Shown here in pieces: positions 63,891-64,000 of a stretch of 64,000 nucleotides of DNA (within the stretch, counting starts at the first letter, position 1; every line of letters begins with the position of its first letter). The DNA comes from Arion vulgaris (taxonomy: Eukaryota; Mollusca; Gastropoda; Stylommatophora; Arionidae), in the NCBI GenBank assembly GCA_020796225.1, contig CM036762.1, positions 51,508,407 through 51,572,406 on the forward strand. The letters are read 5' to 3'. The notes under the pieces are model-generated. The model was not told the DNA's origin, made no database searches, and saw only the letters and a list, made by a program, of their open reading frames with translations. Position numbers and translations under genes: made by a program.

Positions 63891-64000
63891 TTTTTTTAGT
63901 TCTACTATTTGTGCAAAGAAGCGTTACAGAGAGGAAGTATGTATCGTTTTCTTTTAGTCGCTACGTGTATAACTTGGGCATATTTGCTATATTTACTTTG

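Overview
The window is animal nuclear DNA, most likely from an invertebrate. The evidence is one multi-exon gene with large introns and consensus GT/AG splice sites, several tRNA-derived SINE families, many 5'-truncated LINEs of at least two classes (one with an RNase H domain), P-element-like, IS630-Tc1-mariner and hAT-type DNA transposons, and about 18 minisatellites or microsatellites. The phylum cannot be fixed from the sequence alone; a mollusc or other lophotrochozoan would fit.

The one host gene I can support lies on the minus strand across the left two thirds of the window (about 40.24 kb down to the left edge). Seven small exons (40148-40242, 38637-38736, 36356-36511, 34273-34447, 29878-30070, 27126-27228, 19751-19887) join with matching phases into about 320 residues of a strictosidine-synthase-like, six-bladed propeller protein of the APMAP/hemomucin family. 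The last propeller exon ends in phase 0. The next acceptor in phase (15166) opens an exon that runs straight into a roughly 15-kb array of a 39-bp (13-codon) repeat. Read in that phase, the array encodes a Ser/Thr/Glu/Gly-rich 13-residue unit, ESATSVTPSGGEG or GEEG variants. This is the architecture of Drosophila hemomucin (propeller plus mucin-like tail) with a giant, previously unseen (to me) repeat tail. The N-terminal exon(s) upstream of 40242 were not found. The array frame is intact only near its right end; leftwards indels accumulate, as in unpolished long-read sequence or a decaying array.

The introns are packed with mobile elements. These include a P-element/THAP9-like relic with inverted ends and flanking direct repeat (15244-16873), a LINE nested in another LINE with a 12-bp target duplication (21859-24190), a near-intact DD(83)E IS630-Tc1-mariner element with one in-frame stop (about 30276-32385), a TA-flanked MITE (27507-27763), and RNase-H-class LINE fragments.

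From 40.3 to 64 kb I see no confident host gene. The region holds GA/CA/TC simple repeats, long minisatellites (23, 26, 41, 24, 37, 37 and 59 bp units), SINE families, an imperfect palindrome of repeats (54.2-56.1 kb) containing a MITE inserted into a SINE, an inverted-repeat element whose arms are arrays of the E2F-like site TTTTGGCGC (56.37-57.60 kb), and a hAT-type MITE with an 8-bp target duplication (57884-58037).
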